DNA of 64,000 nucleotides from Fontisubflavum oceani (GCF_030407165.1 NZ_CP129111.1:3162001-3226000); one strand, 5' to 3'; counted from the stretch's first letter, positions 1 to 9,342 are shown. Numbers and translations: made by a program. Notes: generated from the sequence alone by a model not told the origin.

Positions 1-484
1 TGCCTGTGACAGGGCCGTTGTGCTTGGCCAAACCCTCCAAGGTTTCCCAGGTCAGGTTCAGCCCATCAAACTCCGCATAGTGCCGCTCAAGCGAGGTTAC
101 GATGCGGATCGCCTGCGCATTGTGATCGAACCCGCCATAAGGTGCCATCAGATCGGCCAAGGCATCTTCACCGGTGTGCCCAAAGGGCGTGTGGCCGAGG
201 TCATGGGCCAGGGCCAAGGCCTCGGTCAGTTCCGCATTCAGCCCCAAAACGCCCGAGATCGTTCGCGCCACCTGCGCCACTTCAATCGAATGGGTCAGCC
301 GCGTGCGATAGTAATCGCCCTCATGTTCCACAAAAACTTGCGTCTTATGTTTCAGCCGCCGAAAGGCCGACGCGTGGATGATCCGATCGCGGTCGCGCTG
401 AAAACAGGAGCGAAACGTGCTTTCCTCCTCCGCAACCAGCCGCCCGCGGCTCTCCGCAGGGTCGCATGCATATACCGCCAGCAT
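1..484 (-). CDS. dgt: dGTP triphosphohydrolase, HD family (C-terminus beyond window)
   Basis: Hydrolyses dGTP (and usually other dNTPs) to the nucleoside and triphosphate in the cytoplasm, and so helps control the dNTP pool. About 161 codons are visible; the gene runs off the left edge. The N-terminal part carries the HD-domain metal-binding sequence: [12 protein letters not shown] supplies the first His and [13 protein letters not shown] the His-Asp pair. The segment [15 protein letters not shown] just before it is characteristic of the dGTPase family. The start at 484 has GGAG about 8 bases upstream. It is divergent from the Fe-S carrier gene at 562, with 77 bases between that must hold both promoters. 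Confidence 0.93.
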   Translation of the reverse strand, partial: MLAVYACDPAESRGRLVAEEESTFRSCFQRDRDRIIHASAFRRLKHKTQVFVEHEGDYYRTRLTHSIEVAQVARTISGVLGLNAELTEALALAHDLGHTPFGHTGEDALADLMAPYGGFDHNAQAIRIVTSLERHYAEFDGLNLTWETLEGLAKHNGPVTG

Positions 485-561
485 CGATGTCTCCTTGTCG
501 CCCCCGTTGCCGCTCCATATATTCGGTTCAAACCCGATGCGACACCGCCCGGAGCTGAAAA

Positions 562-900
562 ATGACCCTGACGCTGACTGTTCCGCCAAAAGTAACGCCG
601 CGCGCCTTCGAGCGTCTTGCCGAAATCAACGAGGATGCGGATGCGCCCAAAGCGCTGCGCGTGGCGGTCGAGGGTGGCGGCTGTTCTGGATTTCAATATG
701 AAATCAAGCTCGACGAGCCCGCCGAGGATGATTTGGTGCTGGAAGGCGAAGGCCAAAAAGTGGTCGTCGATAGCGTGTCGTTGCCGTTCCTGGCCGACGC
801 GGTCATCGATTTCAGCGAGGAATTGATCGGCGCACGGTTCACCATCGAGAACCCAAATGCCTCGTCGTCCTGCGGCTGCGGCACGTCGTTTTCGATGTAG
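562..900 (+). CDS. erpA: HesB/IscA/ErpA-family iron-sulfur cluster carrier
   Basis: A-type carrier protein that delivers Fe-S clusters to apo-proteins in the cytoplasm. The 112 residues match the usual family length. All three conserved cysteines are present: C41 in GGGCSGF, and C104 and C106 in the C-terminal CGCGTSFSM tail. GGAG at 551-554 sits at good spacing for the ATG at 562. The gene is divergent from dgt. Family membership is secure; assigning it to ErpA rather than IscA/SufA is by analogy only. Confidence 0.9.
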   Translation: MTLTLTVPPKVTPRAFERLAEINEDADAPKALRVAVEGGGCSGFQYEIKLDEPAEDDLVLEGEGQKVVVDSVSLPFLADAVIDFSEELIGARFTIENPNASSSCGCGTSFSM

Positions 901-1237
901 TGACCTAAAGAACGCGCCCGACTATTTGGCGACGCTCGGATGCCTCCGGCGGGGATATTTGAAAAGCAGAGAAGACCGGACCGGGTCCACCCCCACTGTC
1001 CCGGAGGCGCTTGGGGGCTTCTCCGCTTACGGCCATCGGCGTCCCCGCCTGTACCGCAAGTCGAGACTAGCGGCGCATGGTTAATCAAACCTGAAGGGTC
1101 CTTCTCTGCTTCTCAAATATCCCGGGGGAGTCGCGGCACACGACGGGGGCTGGCCCGCTTCCTCGGCCCGATTGACGCAGATCATGGTGCGGTTTAGCGG
1201 AACCCACCAGCGTTAGCCCATAATAAGGAGACGGCGG
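901..1237. other. 337-base gene-free stretch with a long imperfect inverted repeat
   Basis: No convincing coding frame. It contains two facing copies of a 23-base sequence, at 952-974 and 1101-1123 (reverse complement), with a single mismatch. The left copy is preceded by GCCTCCGGCGGGGA. From memory, GC-rich blocks of this sort followed by ATATTTG recur between genes in Rhodobacteraceae genomes, so this may be a dispersed intergenic repeat. The segment also holds the promoter of the downstream gene. Confidence 0.6.
952..1123. repeat. Inverted repeat pair, 23-base arms
   Basis: The left arm (952-974) reads GGGATATTTGAAAAGCAGAG followed by AAG. The right arm (1101-1123) is its reverse complement with one change (GAGAAG for GAAAAG). 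The arms are about 126 bases apart. It is not obviously a terminator, because the loop is too long; it could be a repeat-element pair or a long-range RNA structure. Confidence 0.65.
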
Positions 1238-1642
1238 ATGAGCACACCCAGTTTCAGCAGCAATTTGGAAACCCCAAACCTTTTGGTGATCGAGGCGCAT
1301 GGCAGTCTGGATGCCGTTGGGATGGAAGTGGCGCTTGATATGTTGGTGCGCGAGATGGAGGGCATGCATCATGGCAGCGTCCTGATGCGTGCCGAAGGCG
1401 TGGCTTGGCCAAGCTTGGGCGCCATCGGCGTCGAGTTGCGCCATTGGGTGCAGCTAATGGCAATGATCGAGAAGGTCGACAAGGTGGCGGTTCTGACCGA
1501 TCAGACCTGGGTCAAAGCGGTCGCGGGTGTCGAAAGCGCGCTGCTGCCCAACCTGGTGATCAAGAGCTTTGCGCCTGATGATGAAGACGCCGCGCGCACC
1601 TGGTTGGCAGTCTCGGATGAGAGCGAAAGCGTGACCGGCTAG
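1238..1642 (+). CDS. SpoIIAA-like (STAS-fold) protein
   Basis: A 134-residue cytoplasmic protein resembling the SpoIIAA-like family (PF11964). The hydrophobic N-terminal strand NLLVIEAHGSLDA is followed by a helix (MEVALDMLVREMEG), a central strand with RAEGVAWPSLGAIGVEL, and the typical IEKVDKVAVLTDQTWVKAV segment. AAGGAG at about 1224-1229 supports the start. The members' function is poorly defined; STAS-type folds often act in protein-protein signalling. It stands alone, with no partner kinase visible nearby. Confidence 0.75.
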   Translation: MSTPSFSSNLETPNLLVIEAHGSLDAVGMEVALDMLVREMEGMHHGSVLMRAEGVAWPSLGAIGVELRHWVQLMAMIEKVDKVAVLTDQTWVKAVAGVESALLPNLVIKSFAPDDEDAARTWLAVSDESESVTG

Positions 1643-1943
1643 CAACAGCGCCTAGTGGCGTTGCGTATGGGCGCTTCGCTCGCATCGGGTAGGGCCACAT
1701 CAGATGGGACCGATGCGGGGAGCTTATGCTCTGCACACTGCCATCGGAGGCCAGCGCCGGTTGCACGCTGTCGGGCTTGGCCGCGTGTGGCTTTGGCAGA
1801 GCGAGGGCCTCATTGGGACGAAACCAGATCGCGCGCTCGAGCTTAAGCCGGTTCTGCGAACTCGAACTTCGGGGAAATCCCGTCAGCGCTTGGCATTCCT
1901 GATCCGTCGAGGCAGAACGGTGGGAGCCGAGGGAGATGCGCCA
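1643..1943. other. 301-base gene-free stretch before xthA
   Basis: No convincing gene. A weak hairpin directly follows the SpoIIAA-like gene (CGCC at 1649-1652 with GGCG at 1657-1660). The xthA frame stays open upstream to about 1704, but that extension does not look like an exonuclease N-terminus. The minus-strand frame across 1650-1900 is long and open and may reflect a dispersed intergenic element; I could not establish this. Confidence 0.4.
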
Positions 1944-2726
1944 ATGAAAATCGCCACATTCAACATCAATGGGATCAAGGCGCGGGCCCTGGCCCTGCCC
2001 GATTGGCTGGATGAGGCGAAACCCGATGTGGCGCTCCTGCAGGAGATCAAGACCGTTGATGAAGGGTTCCCGCGCGAGATTTTCGAAGAGCGCGGATACA
2101 ATGTGGAAACCCATGGCCAGAAGAGCTTCAACGGCGTTGCGATCCTGTCGAAATACCCGCTGGAAGATGTTGTCCGCGGCTTACCTGGCGATGAAAGCGA
2201 CGAGCAAGCACGCTGGATCGAGGCGACCGTGATGGGAGAGGATGCCGCAGTACGGGTCTGCGGACTCTATCTGCCCAATGGCAACCCGGCGCCGGGGCCG
2301 AAATACGACTACAAACTGGCCTGGATGGCCCGAATGGAAGCCCATGCACGGGCGCTTTTGGCCACGGAGATGCCGGTGGTTTTGGCTGGCGATTACAACG
2401 TAATCCCGCAGGATGAGGACGCGGCCCGCCCCGAGGTCTGGCAAGAAGATGCGCTGGCCCGTCCTGAGAGCCGCGCGGCATTTCGGCGGATTTTGAACCT
2501 GGGCTATACCGAAGCGTTCCGGGCGCGGGTGTTCGGGCCTGGGCATTACTCGTTTTGGGATTATCAGGCCGGGGCTTGGAACAAGAATGACGGCATTCGG
2601 ATCGATCATTTGCTGCTCAGCCCGCAAGCCGCCGATCTGATGCGCGATGTGCGGATCGACCATGAGGTGCGCGGCCGGGAGAAACCCTCGGACCATGTGC
2701 CGGTCTGGATCGATTTGGCGGCTTAG
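1944..2726 (+). CDS. xthA: Exodeoxyribonuclease III (AP endonuclease)
   Basis: Cleaves DNA at abasic sites and removes 3'-blocking groups in base-excision repair. The 260 residues match the ExoIII size. The sequence shows the EEP nuclease motifs in order: NINGIKAR near the N-terminus, LLQEIKT (metal-binding Glu), YLPNGN, GDYNVIPQDEDA, GIRIDHLLLS and the C-terminal SDHVPVW catalytic His. The ATG at 1944 was chosen because the protein then begins MKIATFNINGI, the canonical start, with GGGAG at about 1931-1935. It converges on the AbrB-type gene, their stop codons overlapping at 2723-2726. Confidence 0.95.
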   Translation: MKIATFNINGIKARALALPDWLDEAKPDVALLQEIKTVDEGFPREIFEERGYNVETHGQKSFNGVAILSKYPLEDVVRGLPGDESDEQARWIEATVMGEDAAVRVCGLYLPNGNPAPGPKYDYKLAWMARMEAHARALLATEMPVVLAGDYNVIPQDEDAARPEVWQEDALARPESRAAFRRILNLGYTEAFRARVFGPGHYSFWDYQAGAWNKNDGIRIDHLLLSPQAADLMRDVRIDHEVRGREKPSDHVPVWIDLAA

Positions 2727-3741
2727 GTTTCTTTGCGGTCCATCTGGATGAAAGCCGGAACCAAGAAAGTCAGAAACAGCAACCGATAGACATGATGCAG
2801 CGCGGTAAAGGCCGGGTCGGCGCCCAGCATGATCGAGAGCGCCGCCATCGTCTCCAACCCGCCCGGCGCAAAGGCGATCATCAAATCGGTAAGCGGCAGC
2901 GCGGTCATCTGATTGACCAATAGGGCCGCGATCAGCGTGGTGACCAGGGCGAGCGCGGTCAGAACACCCGACGCTGCCGCTGCGCGGCCACAAGGCTTAG
3001 GGTGACGCCGGAAAACCGAGTACCGATAAGCGTGCCCATGACAGCAAAGGTCGGGACCGCGATCCAAATCGGCATCCCGCCTTCGACCACGCCCGCGCCA
3101 TGCGCCAAGGTTGAAATGACCATCCCCGCCAAAAGCAGCGCCGCCGGGACATTCCAGCGTTTCAGTATCAACCCGATGCCGGTTGCCAAAACCAGGACAC
3201 CCGCCAGCGCGAGCAGTGGCATCGCGGCCATAGGAGATTGGCTCATCGACAGATCCGCTTCGGTGATCAACGCCACGACAGCGGGGACCAGAAGGGTCAG
3301 GATCAGCACGCGCAAAGACTGGATCACCGCTACGATGGGAATATCTGCTTTCACCTCGGTCGAGAGCGACAGGATGAAGCTGAGATGCCCGGGCGTGGCG
3401 GCCAAACGGGCAGTATTTTGATCATAGGCGAAGAGGCGTTGCACGCTCCAAGCCCCGCCGAAGAAGATCACCAGAAGTAGCACCGACAAAACCACCAGCG
3501 GCAGCGGCCATTGCCGTGCGGCCTCCACCACTTCGGGCGTCACACCTGCACCCATCCCGATCCCTAAAAGCACAAAACACGTGTCACGGAGCAGGATCGG
3601 AATGTCCGTTTTCACCCCCATCAACGAGGCAAACGAGACCAAAGCCGCGGGGCCGGTCAAAAACGGTGCTGGGATGCCGAGCGCCCAAGCCAACGCGGCG
3701 CCGATCGCCCCGATCACCAGGGTCGTCAGAGTGATTCTCAT
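2723..3741 (-). pseudogene. AbrB-family integral membrane protein (ammonia-monooxygenase-like), frameshifted
   Basis: Hydrophobic protein of the AbrB family (PF05145), with many membrane segments and an internal duplication; members are putative transporters or regulators of unknown substrate. The N-terminal 250 or so residues run from 3741 to about 2985 (starting MRITLTTLVIGAIGAAL). The last ~85 residues, including LTDLMIAFAPGGLETMAALS, continue in another frame to 2723. Adding one G near 2985 (GCGGCAGCGGCA in place of GCGCAGCGGCA) restores a continuous alanine-rich segment. Both halves look well preserved, so a sequencing error is likelier than decay. Confidence 0.75.
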
Positions 3742-3855
3742 GCGGTCTCGCTTGAGGGAATGTCTGTATGTGCCATGTCTTTGGCGCGGCGCTGTCCCGA
3801 GGTCAAGTCACCCGCGCCACAGAGGCGATGACCCCAAATCACGACCAATCATCAG

Positions 3856-4482
3856 CTAGTCGGTCGTGAATCCAGCCTCTTTGTGACTGCCATCGCAATA
3901 AGGCTTGTTTCCGGATGCACCACAGCGGCACAGATAGAACTTGGTTGTGGTGTCCACTTGCCGGCCCGAGCCCGCCACCACTTCGAGATTGCCCGAGATA
4001 ATCACTGGCCCATTCGGCGCGACCCGCACATTCAGCGGTCCATCCCGCGCCTCTAACGGTTCCGCCGCATCATTGGAGGCCGGTTCCGACGTCGCCTCGA
4101 ACCCGGCCTGAATATGCGAGTTGTCGCAATAGGGTTTATTGGCCGATTTCCCACAGCGGCAGAGCGTGGCGCGGCTCCGCACCTCATCACCGATAACGAT
4201 CTCACCATGCAGTTCCACCGGACCGTTTTCCCAAAGCCGCGCGGTGTTCACCTCGGGCAGCGGCTCATCCGCTCCGTCCTTCCGCGTGTAGCTCAGCGCG
4301 CCGGAGGGGCAGGCTTCGATCACCCGGACCAGCGCTTCGGTGTCGGCCTGATCGGCCAAAATCCATCCCCCTTTGGTGCCCGGCTTGAACACATTCGGTA
4401 GGCCCAACACACAGCGACGGGCATGGATACAGGTCTTGGCGTCAAATTCGATTGTCAGATCATCGGTTTCGACCGGGCGCAT
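3856..4482 (-). CDS. Ferredoxin (Fer4_19) with two CDGSH iron-sulfur domains
   Basis: About 208 residues with three Fe-S modules. An N-terminal divergent monocluster ferredoxin (PF06902) holds CIHARRC and EACPSGALSY. Two CDGSH-type domains follow, CRCGKSANKPYCDNSH and CRCGASGNKPYCDGSH, each binding a [2Fe-2S] cluster through three Cys and one His. It is presumably a cytoplasmic electron carrier or Fe-S/NO/redox sensor; no partner is fixed by context. I chose the ATG at 4482 because GGAGATCTCC precedes it directly; an upstream ATG at 4494 lacks such a site. It is divergent from the peptide-binding protein at 4702. Confidence 0.85.
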   Translation of the reverse strand: MRPVETDDLTIEFDAKTCIHARRCVLGLPNVFKPGTKGGWILADQADTEALVRVIEACPSGALSYTRKDGADEPLPEVNTARLWENGPVELHGEIVIGDEVRSRATLCRCGKSANKPYCDNSHIQAGFEATSEPASNDAAEPLEARDGPLNVRVAPNGPVIISGNLEVVAGSGRQVDTTTKFYLCRCGASGNKPYCDGSHKEAGFTTD

Positions 4483-4701
4483 GGAGATCTCCATTGGCTG
4501 AGGGAAAGATACACAATGCGCAAAGAGAACCACAGCGCGGAGGCTTGGGGCAATAGATTTGCGCGCCGCCTTCTCCGCAAGCTCAATAGGTTAATCCTAA
4601 GGCAATCCACGAGCCTTCGGACGACAAGATCGAGCGGCACGCCTTGCCAACGGAAAATTCCCGGGCATACTCAGGCGCATAACACTTCAGGGAGCAATAC
4701 C

Positions 4702-6291
4702 ATGACACTTCGCTTTACCGCGATGGCGGCCGCCTTGCTGGCCACCACCGCCATGACCGCCGCCCCGGTCGACGCCGAGACACTGCGTTGGGCGCGCGCC
4801 GCCGAGGCGCTGACGCAAGACCCCCATGCGCAAAATGAGGGCCCAACCACGACATTGAACCACCAGATTTACGAGCCGCTGATCCTGCGCAACATGGAAG
4901 GCGCGATGGAGGCGGCCCTCGCCACCGATTGGCAACCCTCGGGCGACAACCCGAATGTATGGGTGTTCACGCTGCGCGAAGGGGTCACCTTCCATGAGGG
5001 CCAGACCTTCGACAGCGCCGATGCGGTCTTCTCGCTGAACCGCGCGATGTCGGACAACTCGAACTTCCGAGAGCTGTTGAGCGGTGTTGTCGATGTGCGA
5101 GCCACCGGCCCCTACACGGTTGAAATCGAAACCGACGGCCCCAACCCGCTTCTGCCGAACAACCTGACCAATATCTTCATGATGGATGAAGGTTGGTCGA
5201 CGGAAAACGGCGCGGTCGAGGTGCAGGATTATGCCGGGGGCGAAGACACGTTCAGCGCGCGCAACTCCAATGGCACCGGGCCTTATGTGCTGCAAAGCCG
5301 TCAGGCGGATGCGCAAACCGTGCTGACCGCGTTTGAGGATTATTGGGGCATCGGGGAATTCCCGCTGGCGGCCTCCGAAATCATCTTCACTCCGATCCAG
5401 AACCCCGCGACCCGTGTGGCGGCTCTTCTGTCGGGCGAGGTGGATTTCATCCAAGACGTGCCCGTGCAGGACCTCGACCGTGTGGCCAGCGCCGACGGGT
5501 TGGGCCTTGCCACCGCGCCGCAGAACCGGGTGATTTTCTTCGGTCTGAATGTCGGCGCAGAAGATCTGAGCCGGGATAACGTGGAGGGCGCAAACCCGCT
5601 CGCCAACCAGCAGGTGCGTCAAGCGATGGACATTGCGATCAACCGCGAGGCGATCATGCAGGTCGTGATGCGCGGCCAGTCGGCACCCGCCGGTGTGGTT
5701 CTGCCGCCGCCGGTTCATGGCTGGACCGAGGCGTTGGATGCCTATCCCGAGTACAATATCGACGCAGCCAATGCGTTGATGGAAGAGGCCGGATATGGCG
5801 ATGGGTTCACGATCCAGCTCGACTGCCCGAATGACCGCTATGTCAATGACGAAGCGATCTGTCAGGCGGCCGTGGGCATGTTCGCTCAGATCGGCATTAC
5901 GGTGAACCTCTCCGCCCTGCCCCGCGCGCAGCATTTCCCGCTGATCGCGAATGGCGAGACGGATTTCTACCTGCTGGGTTGGGGCGTTCCGACCTATGAC
6001 AGCGAATACATCTTCAACTTCCTCTATCACACGCGTGATGAGGGCCGCGGCAGCTGGAACGGCACCGGGTTCTCCAACGAGGTGATGGATGAGATGATTG
6101 TCGGTCTGTCCTCTGAGGTTGATCTGGACGAGCGCGACGGCATGATCGCCAGCCTCTGGCAGATGGCTGAAGAAGAGCTGATCTATCTGCCGATCCACAA
6201 CCAGATCCTGAACTGGGGGGTCAGCGATGACTGGTCCACCTTGGTGGATGCGGATGATCAGGTGAAGTTCAAGTATTTCTCCACGAACTAA
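4702..6291 (+). CDS. Dipeptide/oligopeptide ABC transporter substrate-binding protein (SBP_bac_5), copy 1
   Basis: Periplasmic ligand-binding protein of 529 residues. The signal peptide (MTLRFTAMAAALLATT...VDA) is followed by ETLRWARAAEALTQDPHAQNE and the family signature WVFTLREGVTFHEGQTFDSADAVFS. The C-terminal GWGVPTYDSEYIF segment is typical of DppA/OppA-type proteins. The start at 4702 is preceded by AGGGAG at about 4689. It is followed by a hairpin at 6314-6341 and a second homologous binding protein. The matching permeases and ATPase lie 4 kb downstream, beyond unrelated genes. Ligand unknown. Confidence 0.92.
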   Translation: MTLRFTAMAAALLATTAMTAAPVDAETLRWARAAEALTQDPHAQNEGPTTTLNHQIYEPLILRNMEGAMEAALATDWQPSGDNPNVWVFTLREGVTFHEGQTFDSADAVFSLNRAMSDNSNFRELLSGVVDVRATGPYTVEIETDGPNPLLPNNLTNIFMMDEGWSTENGAVEVQDYAGGEDTFSARNSNGTGPYVLQSRQADAQTVLTAFEDYWGIGEFPLAASEIIFTPIQNPATRVAALLSGEVDFIQDVPVQDLDRVASADGLGLATAPQNRVIFFGLNVGAEDLSRDNVEGANPLANQQVRQAMDIAINREAIMQVVMRGQSAPAGVVLPPPVHGWTEALDAYPEYNIDAANALMEEAGYGDGFTIQLDCPNDRYVNDEAICQAAVGMFAQIGITVNLSALPRAQHFPLIANGETDFYLLGWGVPTYDSEYIFNFLYHTRDEGRGSWNGTGFSNEVMDEMIVGLSSEVDLDERDGMIASLWQMAEEELIYLPIHNQILNWGVSDDWSTLVDADDQVKFKYFSTN

Positions 6292-6313
6292 ACCGCGCTT
6301 GAAATGTTGATCG

Positions 6314-6341
6314 ACAGGGCGTCGCACATGCGGCGCCCTGT
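6314..6341 (+). terminator. Stem-loop after binding-protein gene 1
   Basis: The left arm ACAGGGCGTCG (6314-6324) pairs with CGGCGCCCTGT (6331-6341), with one G-U pair, and TGCGTTT follows. Its position 22 bases after the stop suggests a terminator or an mRNA-stabilising 3' end. A very similar stem follows binding-protein gene 2. Confidence 0.6.
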
Positions 6342-6477
6342 TGCGTTTGGGCGGGGCCTCGCAATGCGCTTATCACGGCGTTGTGATCTCTTTGCCTTTA
6401 CACTGGCCCAGCTTCTGCGTCAGGCTGCCACAGGCCCCGATGGACGGCGGGCCAACCACTTACAGGGAATTGCTTGC

Positions 6478-8036
6478 ATGAAACGCGCACTCACTCTCAC
6501 CGCCATGGCGCTCTGCCTTGGCACGACGGCCGGGGCGGAGACCTTCCGCTGGGCCACCACAACCGACCCGCAGACCATGGACCCGCATGCGGTCAGCTCC
6601 GCGCCGGTTCTGGGTTTCTTGAACAATGTTTACGAAGGTCTAGTCCGCCGCGGTCGCGACATGTCGATCGAGCCGGCGCTGGCCACCTCTTGGGAACCGA
6701 TTGGCGAGGGCGAAGGCTGGCGCTTCAACCTGCGCCAGGGTGTGACCTTCCACGATGGCAGCGCATTTGATGCCGAAGATGTGCTGTTCTCTTATCAGCG
6801 TGCGTCTTCTGAGCAATCCGATGTGGCAAGCTGGTTCTCGCCGGTCTCTGACGTGATCGTGGTGGATGATTTCACCGTCGACATCATGACCTCTTCGCCG
6901 CAGCCGATCTTCCCGGATTCTATCGCGAACTGGATGATGATGGACAGTGGCTGGGCCGCCGCCAATGGCGCGGAACTCCCGTCCGCGACGAGGAAAACCA
7001 CGCAACGCTGAACGCCAACGGCACGGCCGCCTTCATGCTTCAAGAGCGCCAGCCAGGCCTGACCACGGTTCTGGTGCCCTATGACGGTTGGTGGGGCGAG
7101 GTGGAACACAATGTCACCCGCGCCGAACTGACCCCGATCCAGAACTCCGCCACTGCTGTGGCCGCGCTCCTGTCGGGCGATGTGGATATGATCAATCCGG
7201 TGCCGATCCAGGATGCCGAACGCCTGTCAGGCTCTGACGGCGTTCAAGTGATCCAAGGCATCGAAGCGCGCGTGATCATGCTGGGCTTCGCCCATGATCA
7301 TGAGGTGCTTTATGCCGGCGGCGATGCTGGCGCGCCGAACCCGTTCTCGGATGTCCGCGTGCGTCAGGCCGTGGCCCACGCAGTGAATGTCGACGCGATC
7401 CTGCAAACCATCATGCGCGGCAATGCAGAACCGGCGAGCCAGTTGGTCAGCCCGGCGATGCGCGGCTATTCCGAAGCCCGCGATGCCCGGCCCGAGGTCG
7501 ATCTGGATGCGGCGCGGGGGTTGCTGGCCGATGCAGGCTATCCCGATGGGTTCTCCTTCGGCCTCTCCTGCCCCAATGACCGTTACCTGAACGACGAAGC
7601 CGTCTGTCAGGCCGTGGTTGGGATGCTGGCACAGATAGGGCTGGAGGCGCAGTTGGATTCCATGCCGGTCTCGAATTACTGGCCGGAGCTCCGCGCCGAT
7701 AATTTCGACATGTATCTTCTGGGCTGGTCGCCCGGCACCTTTGATGCCGAGCATCCGATCCGCTTCCTGGTTCACACCAATGGCGAGCGCCTTGGCACTT
7801 GGAACTTCGGCGGCTATTCCAACCCGCGGATCGACGAAATGCTGCCGATGATCCAATCCGAGATCGATGACAGCGCACGTCAGGCGATGCTGGATGAGGC
7901 CGCCGCGATTATTCAGGACGATATGGTCTATGTGCCGATGTATGTGCAGCCGCTCGTTTGGGGCGCTGGCGACAATATCGAACTGACACAGCGCCCGGAT
8001 AACTTCTTCATCCTGCGTTGGGTGACCGTAAACTGA
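6478..8036 (+). pseudogene. Dipeptide/oligopeptide ABC substrate-binding protein, copy 2, frameshifted
   Basis: Paralogue of the preceding gene, with signal peptide MKRALTLTAMALCLGTTAGA and mature start ETFRWATTTDPQTMDPHAV. The frame is lost after MMDSGWAAANGAEL; from about 6979 a second frame carries VRDEENHATLNANGT and the rest to 8036. Reading CCCC instead of CCC at 6978-6980 restores an uninterrupted protein of about 519 residues, so this is probably a sequencing error. It shares the segments SCPNDRYLNDEA and GWSPGTFDAEHPI with copy 1. Its ligand specificity probably differs from that of copy 1. Confidence 0.82.
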
Positions 8037-8095
8037 TCTGAGTTTTGGACGCGCCTGTCGGACGGCTCCGCCCGGCGCGTTTTGAGACAAAGCAA

Positions 8096-8125
8096 GACAG
8101 GGCGTATCGCGAGATGCGCCCTGTT
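8096..8125 (+). terminator. Stem-loop after binding-protein gene 2
   Basis: GACAGGGCGTATC (8096-8108) pairs with GATGCGCCCTGTT (8113-8125), with a GCGA tetraloop and one G-U pair, and TGATT follows. It sits between the binding protein and the GST gene, whose ribosome site (AAGGAGG, 8131-8137) begins just after it. A terminator or processing stem is likely. Confidence 0.65.
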
Positions 8126-8143
8126 TGATTAAGGAGGCGCGAT

Positions 8144-9079
8144 ATGGGTGTGATGATCGAGGGGGTCTATTATGCGGAGGATCCGGGGCCGGACACGACA
8201 CTGAATGGCGCGTATGAGCGGCAGAAAGCCACGATCCGGCACTGGATCACCCGCGATGGGTCCTCGGGGTTTGGGCCTGAAGCCGGACGCTATCATCTTT
8301 ATGCCGCCTGGAACTGCCCTTGGGCGCATCGGGCGCTTTTGGCAATCTCCCTCAAGGGTTTATCCGAGGTGATCAGCGTGTCGTATGCCCGGCCACGGCG
8401 GACACCGGAGGGCTGGGTTTATGATGAAGCGGGGCCTTATGCCGACCCGTTCAAGGGCGTCACGGCGCTGCATCAGGCCTATGCCCTGGCCACCCCGGCC
8501 TATACCGGGCGGATCACCGTGCCGCTTCTGTGGGACCGGGAGACCGATCAACCGGTCTCGAACGAAAGCGCCGATATCGTGCGGATGCTGAACGATGCAT
8601 TTCCCGGCCCCGACCTTGCGCCTGAGGCGCTGCGCTCGGAGATCGACGCCTGGAACGCGCGGATCTATGCGGAGGTGAATAATGGCGTCTACCGCGCCGG
8701 GTTTGCGCGGACACAAGAGGCATATGACGCCGCCGTCCTGCGCCTCTTCGCGACGTTGGACGAGATCGAGGCACATCTGGGTCATCATCGCTGGCTCTGT
8801 GGAGACCGCTTTACCGAGGCGGATCTAAGGCTGTTCCCGACGCTGGCCCGGTTCGATGTGGCCTATCACTATGCGTTTAAATGCAACATCCGGCGCTTGA
8901 TGGATTACCCGCGCCTGTGGGCCTACGCCCGCGAGATGTACCAGATGCCGGGTGTGGCCGAGACCGTCAAACTCGACATCTACAAACAGGGCTATTTCTC
9001 GCCCTCGGAGCTCCGCAACCCGCTTGGGATCGTGCCCGCCGGGCCCGTGGTCGACTGGACCCTGCCCCACGACCGCTAA
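8144..9079 (+). CDS. Glutathionyl-hydroquinone reductase-like (Xi-class) glutathione S-transferase
   Basis: Cytoplasmic 311-residue protein of the YqjG/PcpF/ECM4 group, which reduces glutathionyl-hydroquinones using glutathione and a catalytic Cys. The motif NCPWAHRALL holds that cysteine. The segments GRITVPLLWD, SNESADIVRMLN and the all-alpha domain with RFTEADLRLFPTLARFD and IYKQGYF follow the group pattern. A strong AAGGAGG sits 7 bases before the ATG. It lies inside the peptide-ABC region without an obvious functional tie. Because the same window encodes a reductive dehalogenase, a link to aromatic detoxification is tempting but unproven. Confidence 0.88.
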   Translation: MGVMIEGVYYAEDPGPDTTLNGAYERQKATIRHWITRDGSSGFGPEAGRYHLYAAWNCPWAHRALLAISLKGLSEVISVSYARPRRTPEGWVYDEAGPYADPFKGVTALHQAYALATPAYTGRITVPLLWDRETDQPVSNESADIVRMLNDAFPGPDLAPEALRSEIDAWNARIYAEVNNGVYRAGFARTQEAYDAAVLRLFATLDEIEAHLGHHRWLCGDRFTEADLRLFPTLARFDVAYHYAFKCNIRRLMDYPRLWAYAREMYQMPGVAETVKLDIYKQGYFSPSELRNPLGIVPAGPVVDWTLPHDR

Positions 9080-9342
9080 GCGTCGCGGCGGGCGCGCGAG
9101 GGCTGGATGATGGCGGACAAATCCGAAGCTTTCGCGCCTAGGTCATTGATCGAGGCGGTTTTGAAGCGCCATGCCTCATTGCCGTCTCCCATCTGGCTCG
9201 GGAAACCGCCGGGAGTTGCCGCGCCGTTGTGGAGTATCAAACGCGTGTGTTTCTTTGCTTTCGGAAAGACGCGCGCGGTAACCGGTTTCATCGGGTTGTG
9301 ATAGGCCGCAAGCCATGCATCCACATCCGGCGATCTGGTCAG
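9076..9342 (-). pseudogene. DUF1801 (YdhG-like) protein remnant with internal deletion
   Basis: The reverse strand encodes SPDVDAWLAAYHNPMKPV, the usual start of DUF1801 proteins. It then jumps directly to FPKAKKHTRLILHNGAATPG and the normal C-terminal half ending at 9076. From what I know of the family, about 35 central residues (the segment with AADPRI...IKW) are missing in frame. No good start codon with a ribosome site is visible; GTG at 9324 is possible, and the frame overlaps the SnoaL-like stop. I read it as a decayed gene. Being an in-frame loss, it is unlike the single-base frameshifts elsewhere. Confidence 0.6.

Noticed and set aside
1704..1943. N-terminal extension of exodeoxyribonuclease III
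   Set aside because: The extension is not family-like, and ATG 1944 gives the canonical MKIATFNING-type start with a ribosome site.
4687..6327. A 546-residue open frame on the minus strand
   Set aside because: It lies wholly opposite the first peptide-binding protein gene, and its translation is His/Arg-rich with no domain. Long antisense frames are expected at this GC content.
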